Source: Candidatus Rokubacteria bacterium RIFCSPLOWO2_02_FULL_72_37 (GTDB lineage: Bacteria; Methylomirabilota; Methylomirabilia; Rokubacteriales; CSP1-6). Taken from it: a stretch of DNA of 7,850 nt. The translations under genes were made by a program, and so were the position numbers. The notes beneath the pieces were generated by a model. That model was given only the letters and a program-made list of their open reading frames with translations, was not told where the DNA came from and did not search any database. Location of the stretch: the NCBI GenBank assembly GCA_001790315.1, contig MGCE01000043.1:1492-9341 (forward strand). Direction: 5' to 3'. How positions within the stretch are numbered: position 1 is the stretch's first letter; every line of letters begins with the position of its first letter. Of this stretch, positions 4,509 to 7,850 are shown one piece after another.

Positions 4509-5417
4509 TTGATCCCCATCCTGATCGACACGGACCCGGGCATCGATGACGCGCTCGCCCTGCTGCTCGCCTGGGGCTCCAGCGAGCTCACGGTGGGGGC
4601 GATCACCACCGTGGCGGGCAACGTCCCCGTCGACGTCGCCACCACCAACGTCTTGCGCCTGCTCGCGCTACGCCGCCCCGACCCGGCGCCCGTGGTCGGG
4701 GAGGGGGCGCCCGCGCCGCTCGCGCGCGCGCTCCTCACTGCGAGCGGCTACCACGGCGAGGACGGGCTGGCCGATCTCACGGACTGGCCGGAACCCGCGC
4801 GGCCCGCCGTCCTGCTCGACGCCATCTCGCTGATCGTGGACGCGGCGCGCCGCCTGCAGAGGACGCTCACGATCGTCGCGCTCGGGCCCCTCACGAACCT
4901 GGCCCTCGCGCTGAAGGCCGACGCCGAGGCGCTCTCACTCGTCGGCCGCGTCGTGGCGATGGGCGGCGCCGTGGACGTGCCGGGAAACGTCACGCCCGAG
5001 GCCGAGTTCAACTTCCACGTGGATCCGGAAGCGGCGCACCGCGTGCTGGCGGCGGGCCTGTCGCTCGACCTGGTGCCGCTCGACGCCACCCGCCAGGCGG
5101 TGCTCCCGCGCTCCGGGATGCGCTCTGCGCTCGGCCGGGCGCCGGGCCACCTGGCGACGCGCATCCAGGCCTTCAGCGAGCGGGGCTTCCGCATCGACCA
5201 CGCGGGCGGCGCGCAGGGCCTGGTGCTCCACGATCCGCTCGCGCTCGCCGTCGCGGTCGACCCGACGCTCGCGGAGTGGGAGTGGGCGCACCTCGCGATC
5301 GGTCCCGACGGCGAGACGCTCCGCGGCACCGGTCGGCCGAACTGCCGCGTGGCGCGGCGCGTGGACACAGATCGCTTCCTCCGGTTCTTCCTGGATCGCC
5401 TGTGCCCCGCGTCCTGA
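4509..5417 (+). CDS. Inosine-uridine preferring nucleoside hydrolase (IUNH family)
   Basis: A 302-residue nucleoside N-ribohydrolase, normal length, splitting purine and/or pyrimidine ribonucleosides to free base and ribose in the cytoplasm. The calcium-binding N-terminal motif DTDPGIDDALAL is at 7-18. GPLTNLALAL (126-135), MGGAV (151-155), the EFNFHVDPEAA ribose-binding block (166-176, with N168) and HDPLA (241-245) with the late active-site His and calcium-binding Asp are all present. The start is TTG at 4509: the protein begins IPILIDTDPG as in relatives, and AGGAG (4499-4503) is spaced five bases ahead. The gene overlaps the ribokinase gene by 16 bases, so the two are cotranslated and probably supply ribose and bases from salvaged nucleosides. 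The family is certain; base preference cannot be read from sequence alone. Confidence 0.93.
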   Translation: MIPILIDTDPGIDDALALLLAWGSSELTVGAITTVAGNVPVDVATTNVLRLLALRRPDPAPVVGEGAPAPLARALLTASGYHGEDGLADLTDWPEPARPAVLLDAISLIVDAARRLQRTLTIVALGPLTNLALALKADAEALSLVGRVVAMGGAVDVPGNVTPEAEFNFHVDPEAAHRVLAAGLSLDLVPLDATRQAVLPRSGMRSALGRAPGHLATRIQAFSERGFRIDHAGGAQGLVLHDPLALAVAVDPTLAEWEWAHLAIGPDGETLRGTGRPNCRVARRVDTDRFLRFFLDRLCPAS

Positions 5418-6310
5418 TCGTCGGCTCGGCGAACGTGGACCTCGTGGTGGCGACGTCGCGGTTGCCGCGGCCGGGCGAGACGGTGTCGGGGGGCACGCTG
5501 CTGGTCGCCCACGGCGGCAAGGGCGCCAACCAGGCGGTCGCGGCCCGCCGCCTCGGCGCCGAGGTGCGCCTGATCGCCTGCGTCGGCGACGACGGGTCCG
5601 GCAGCGCCGTGCGCGCGGCGCTCGCGGCCGAGGGCATCGGCGTCGAAGGCGTCCACGTGACGGCGGGCGCGGCCACCGGCACCGCGCTGATCGTGGTCGA
5701 CGCCGAGGGGCGGAACCAGATCGCGGTGGCGCCCGGCGCCAATCGCCTGTTGACGCGAAGCCTGGTCGAGGCCCGTCGCGAGGACGTCGCGTGGGCGGAC
5801 GTCGTCGCGTGCCAGCTCGAGACGCCGCTCGAGACCGTCGCCTGGGTGCTCACCGAGGCGCGCCGCTGCGGGGCGACGACGGTGCTGAACCCCGCGCCGG
5901 TACCGGACCCGCCGCTCGACTTCCTCGACACGGTCGACTACCTGACGCCGAACGAGGGCGAGGCGTCACGCCTCGCCGGCGGCGCCGGCGGCGACCCGGC
6001 CGGCGCGGCCGCGGCGCTGCGCGCGCGCGGCGCGGGCGCCGTGATCGTCACGCTCGGCGGCGCCGGCGCGCTCGCGTGCACGGCCGAGGGCGAGACGCGC
6101 GTCCAGGGGTATCCCGTGGCGGTGGTGGACACGACGGCCGCCGGCGACGCGTTCAACGGCGCGCTGGCGGTGGCCCTCGCCGAGCGCCGTCCGCTGGGGG
6201 CCGCCCTGCGCCTGGCCTGCGCGGCGGGCGCCCTCGCGTGCACGCGGCGCGGCGCGCAACCGTCCCTGCCCACGCGGGCCGAGGTCGGCGCGCTCCTGGA
6301 GCCGCCTTAG
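5402..6310 (+). CDS. rbsK: Ribokinase (PfkB family)
   Basis: A 302-residue PfkB-family sugar kinase that phosphorylates ribose to ribose 5-phosphate with ATP. Motifs follow the ribokinase order: VGSANVDLV at the start (7-15), GGKGANQAVAARRLG (38-52), the NPAP block (163-166), TPNEGEA (182-188), VTLGGAGA (216-223) and the anion-hole/catalytic motif DTTAAGDAFNGAL (243-255) with D249 as the base. GTG at 5402 is chosen because translation from it starts directly with PRVLIVGSANVD, and longer in-frame starts run into the nucleoside hydrolase. It overlaps that gene by 16 bases, so translation is likely coupled. Together they make a nucleoside-to-ribose-5-phosphate module. Other PfkB sugar kinases are the alternative, but the neighbour and motif set favour ribokinase. 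Confidence 0.9.
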   Translation: MPRVLIVGSANVDLVVATSRLPRPGETVSGGTLLVAHGGKGANQAVAARRLGAEVRLIACVGDDGSGSAVRAALAAEGIGVEGVHVTAGAATGTALIVVDAEGRNQIAVAPGANRLLTRSLVEARREDVAWADVVACQLETPLETVAWVLTEARRCGATTVLNPAPVPDPPLDFLDTVDYLTPNEGEASRLAGGAGGDPAGAAAALRARGAGAVIVTLGGAGALACTAEGETRVQGYPVAVVDTTAAGDAFNGALAVALAERRPLGAALRLACAAGALACTRRGAQPSLPTRAEVGALLEPP

Positions 6311-6537
6311 AGAGAACGCGGCCCCGAGGGTTGGCTCGTCGTCGTGGATCTCAAGCTGGAGCGAGGCCTCGACCTGGAGATCGGTGTGCGGCCACGGTTC
6401 GAGGTGCTCCCGCGGACGAAGTGGCTGAACTGCGCGGGTACTGGACGACGCGGGATCGGGCGGCGAACGTGCGGCCGTTCAGACTGGCGGCGGAGGTTCT
6501 GAGCGTGATCGAGGCGGGTGTCAGTCCAGAAGCGATG

Positions 6538-6566
6538 TTGACGAATTGTTGGGGTTAGGCAAGAAT
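6538..6566 (+). promoter_or_regulatory. Candidate promoter of the PuuE-like gene
   Basis: TTGACG (6538-6543) matches the -35 consensus at five of six positions. After exactly 17 bases comes AAGAAT (6561-6566), four of six matches to the -10 consensus. The start would be near 6573, giving a leader of just under 80 bases before the ATG at 6651. Confidence 0.4.
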
Positions 6567-6581
6567 GCCAGCCGGCTGGCA
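6566..6581. promoter_or_regulatory. Perfect 16-bp palindrome, candidate operator
   Basis: TGCCAGCCGGCTGGCA is an exact inverted repeat with no central spacer. It begins at the last base of the candidate -10 box and covers the predicted transcript start, the position expected for a repressor operator. As RNA it could also form a hairpin, but with no loop bases and no T-run it does not look like a terminator. Confidence 0.4.
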
Positions 6582-6650
6582 CCGGTTACATCAAGACGAA
6601 ATCTCCGCTCACGCAGCAGGGCTACATGACCGCACTGGAGAGAGAAAGAT

Positions 6651-7550
6651 ATGACCAGGGATCTGCTCCAGCCCACCGACCGAGTGGACTACGTTCCGAT
6701 CACGCGGCGCGAGCCCCTGCCGCTTCCCGATGGCGCACGCATTGTCGTCTGGCCCTGTGTGAACGTCGAGCACTGGGTTATCGACGAGCCGATGCCGCGC
6801 ACGGTGGTCAATCCGCCCGGCGGCATCGCGAAGAGTGTGCCCGACATTCCGAACTGGGCGTGGCACGAATACGGCCAGCGTGTCGGGTTCTGGCGGATCA
6901 AGCGGATCTTCGACGACTTCGGCGTCGCTGGCTCGCTCGTGATGAACGCCTCGGTGTGTGACGCCTACCCGCAGATCGTCGACGCCTGCATGGAGGCGGG
7001 TTGGGACACGCTCGGCCACGGCTACGTTCAGAAGGCGTTGCCCGCGGTGCCGGATCAGCGGGAGATGATCCATCGCGTGTACGATCGTATCAAGCGTCAC
7101 ACCGGAAAGCCGCCCCGCGGGTGGCTCAGCCCGGCGCTTGCCGAGACCCACGACACCGTGGACTGGCTGCACGAGGCCGGCTTCGAGTACGTGGCCGACT
7201 GGGTGCTGGACGATCAGCCCGTGGACCTACGCACCAAACACGGCGTGATGGTCAGCCTGCCGTACACGCAGGAGTTGAACGACGTCGCGATGATCCTCAT
7301 CCAGGGCCACCGCGCCGCCGAGTACGCCGACCGCGCCATCGACCAGTTCGAGCAGTTGCTGTCGGAGTCGGCCGAAGCAACGCGGCTCATGTGCTTCACG
7401 CTTCATCCCTACATCATGGGCGTAGCGCACCGGGCCAAGCACGTGCGCCGGATCTTCGAGCACGTGGCCAACCGCATGGATGTGAAGATCTGGACGGGCG
7501 CGCAGATCCTCGACTGGTATCTGGGACTCCGCGGCCGCCGGCGAGCTTAG
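6651..7550 (+). CDS. Polysaccharide deacetylase-fold hydrolase, PuuE (allantoinase)-like
   Basis: A 299-residue protein of the NodB/polysaccharide-deacetylase fold, closest in layout to PuuE-type proteins, which open the allantoin ring without the usual metal site. Shared blocks are VNVEHW (37-42), YGQRVGFWRIKRIFDDFGV (74-92), GWDTLGHGY (117-125), the WLSPALAET region (158-166), VSLPYTQELND (201-211) and LHPYIMG (251-257). The classical metal motif TFDDG and the HxxxH ligands of sugar deacetylases are not present in normal form. No signal peptide is visible, so it is probably cytoplasmic, which fits ureide or cyclic amide chemistry better than wall polysaccharide. GGAG (6637-6640) precedes the ATG. 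The neighbouring nucleoside hydrolase gives a loose purine-breakdown context, but the gene has its own candidate promoter. The four-base overlap with the next gene is convergent. Substrate is not certain: related proteins act on other cyclic imides or are uncharacterised. Confidence 0.8.
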   Translation: MTRDLLQPTDRVDYVPITRREPLPLPDGARIVVWPCVNVEHWVIDEPMPRTVVNPPGGIAKSVPDIPNWAWHEYGQRVGFWRIKRIFDDFGVAGSLVMNASVCDAYPQIVDACMEAGWDTLGHGYVQKALPAVPDQREMIHRVYDRIKRHTGKPPRGWLSPALAETHDTVDWLHEAGFEYVADWVLDDQPVDLRTKHGVMVSLPYTQELNDVAMILIQGHRAAEYADRAIDQFEQLLSESAEATRLMCFTLHPYIMGVAHRAKHVRRIFEHVANRMDVKIWTGAQILDWYLGLRGRRRA

Positions 7551-7850
7551 TCGGCGCGCCTAGCTTGCGGGAGCCGCGCGCGGAACGCGGCCACGCGCCC
7601 GAGGGCGCTCGCGACGCGCTCGGGGTCGAGCCGGCCTCGTCGGAGCGCGTGCCGGAGGGCCGCCACCGCGACCTCGGGCGCGGTGCGGTGGTCGGGCAGC
7701 CGGTCGTCGGCGATCAGCAGCAGGTCCACGCCGGCGGCGAGCGCGAGCACCGCGGCGTCGCCGAGCCCGTAGCGCTCCTCGATCGCGCGCATGCGGAGAT
7801 CGTCACTCACCACGAGCCCGTCGAAACCGAGCTCGCGCCGGAGCAGCCCC
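7547..7850 (-). CDS. Glycoside hydrolase family 3, NagZ-like beta-N-acetylhexosaminidase (C-terminal part, cut by window)
   Basis: The last 100 residues of a GH3 enzyme enter from the right edge. They contain LRRELGFDGLVVSDDLRMRAI, the GH3/NagZ block in which the first Asp of SDD is the catalytic nucleophile, then ALAAGVDLLLIADD and a helical tail rich in Arg and Ala. NagZ removes N-acetylglucosamine from muropeptide breakdown products during peptidoglycan recycling in the cytoplasm; related family 3 proteins can be secreted, and the missing N-terminus prevents a choice. The frame is open to the window end, one base past a codon boundary. Its TAA stop interlocks with the TAG of the convergent PuuE-like gene (overlap 7547-7550). 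Confidence 0.85.
   Translation of the reverse strand, partial: GLLRRELGFDGLVVSDDLRMRAIEERYGLGDAAVLALAAGVDLLLIADDRLPDHRTAPEVAVAALRHALRRGRLDPERVASALGRVAAFRARLPQARRAD

Larger units (their letters stand above)
6311..6650. other. 340-base spacer with possible coding remnant and regulatory site
   Basis: No intact gene is seen. One plus-strand frame over 6415-6558 reads plausibly as protein, ending RLAAEVLSVIEAGVSPEAML then TNCWG and a stop at 6556-6558. It loosely recalls the helical part of DUF433-type antitoxin-like proteins (VLxxLAAGxSPExIL), but lacks a start of its own and the rest of the domain. A second frame over about 6327-6420 also looks protein-like (GWLVVVDLKLERG onward) and is open only briefly, so a frameshifted remnant is possible. 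From about 6530 the composition becomes less GC-rich, and the promoter and palindrome listed separately occupy 6538-6581. Confidence 0.3.

Noticed and set aside
4748..5931. Long minus-strand frames opposite the nucleoside hydrolase and ribokinase
   Set aside because: Shadows with biased composition; both plus-strand genes have full motif sets.
6362..6371. 10-bp palindrome CGAGGCCTCG
   Set aside because: Short palindromes of G and C are common by chance at this base composition, and it is not placed near a promoter or start.
5791..6558. 255-codon plus-strand frame running past the ribokinase stop
   Set aside because: The part inside the ribokinase is a frame shadow. Only the tail after 6410 was considered, and it is reported as a weak remnant, not a gene.
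6307..6582. 91-codon minus-strand frame in the spacer
   Set aside because: Arg/Pro/Ser-rich, with no ribosome binding site or recognisable motif; its start falls inside the palindrome.
1..7850. CRISPR array, tRNA, rRNA, insertion sequence or phage signatures
   Set aside because: No direct repeats with regular spacing, cloverleaf, transposase motifs or terminal inverted repeats were seen on reading both strands.

Overview
The window is GC-rich bacterial DNA, tightly packed, with short or overlapping gene junctions, frequent GTG/TTG starts and strong GC bias at third codon positions. It looks like a chromosome segment from an uncultured soil or groundwater lineage; Rokubacteria/Methylomirabilota or a deltaproteobacterial-type group would fit the protein styles and the selenoprotein. 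That placement is inference from family resemblance, and no marker gene here fixes the taxon.

Left half (88-2914, minus strand): a catabolic operon read right to left. It holds a small lipoprotein, an SDR remnant, a RidA-family protein, an aryl-CoA ligase of the benzoate/2-aminobenzoate type, and a broken Old Yellow Enzyme-type flavin oxidoreductase. Three of the four junctions are 4-base stop/start overlaps. The SDR has lost its middle. The OYE gene has lost most of its barrel through a frameshifting deletion at a 7-base microhomology and also ends early. A CoA-transferase gene (2959-4227, plus) diverges from this operon. It is full length but appears to lack exactly the codon for the catalytic glutamate. 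Together these suggest a CoA-dependent aromatic or amino-aromatic acid pathway that is eroding, or an assembly that has lost pieces.

Middle (4217-4500, minus): a gene that ordinary ORF calling misses. It is a 75-residue SelW-like (Rdx family) selenoprotein with an in-frame TGA in a CxxU motif, a candidate SECIS hairpin just after the TGA, a strong Shine-Dalgarno sequence and a plausible promoter. This is the most notable feature of the window.

Right half (4509-7850): a coupled pair, nucleoside hydrolase then ribokinase (plus), which would turn nucleosides into free base and ribose 5-phosphate. A 340-base spacer follows, containing a possible gene remnant and a candidate promoter whose start region overlaps a perfect 16-base palindrome. 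Next is a polysaccharide-deacetylase-fold protein resembling PuuE-type allantoinases (plus). At the edge is the C-terminal part of a family 3 glycoside hydrolase, NagZ-like (minus, cut by the window). No rRNA, tRNA, CRISPR array or insertion sequence was seen.
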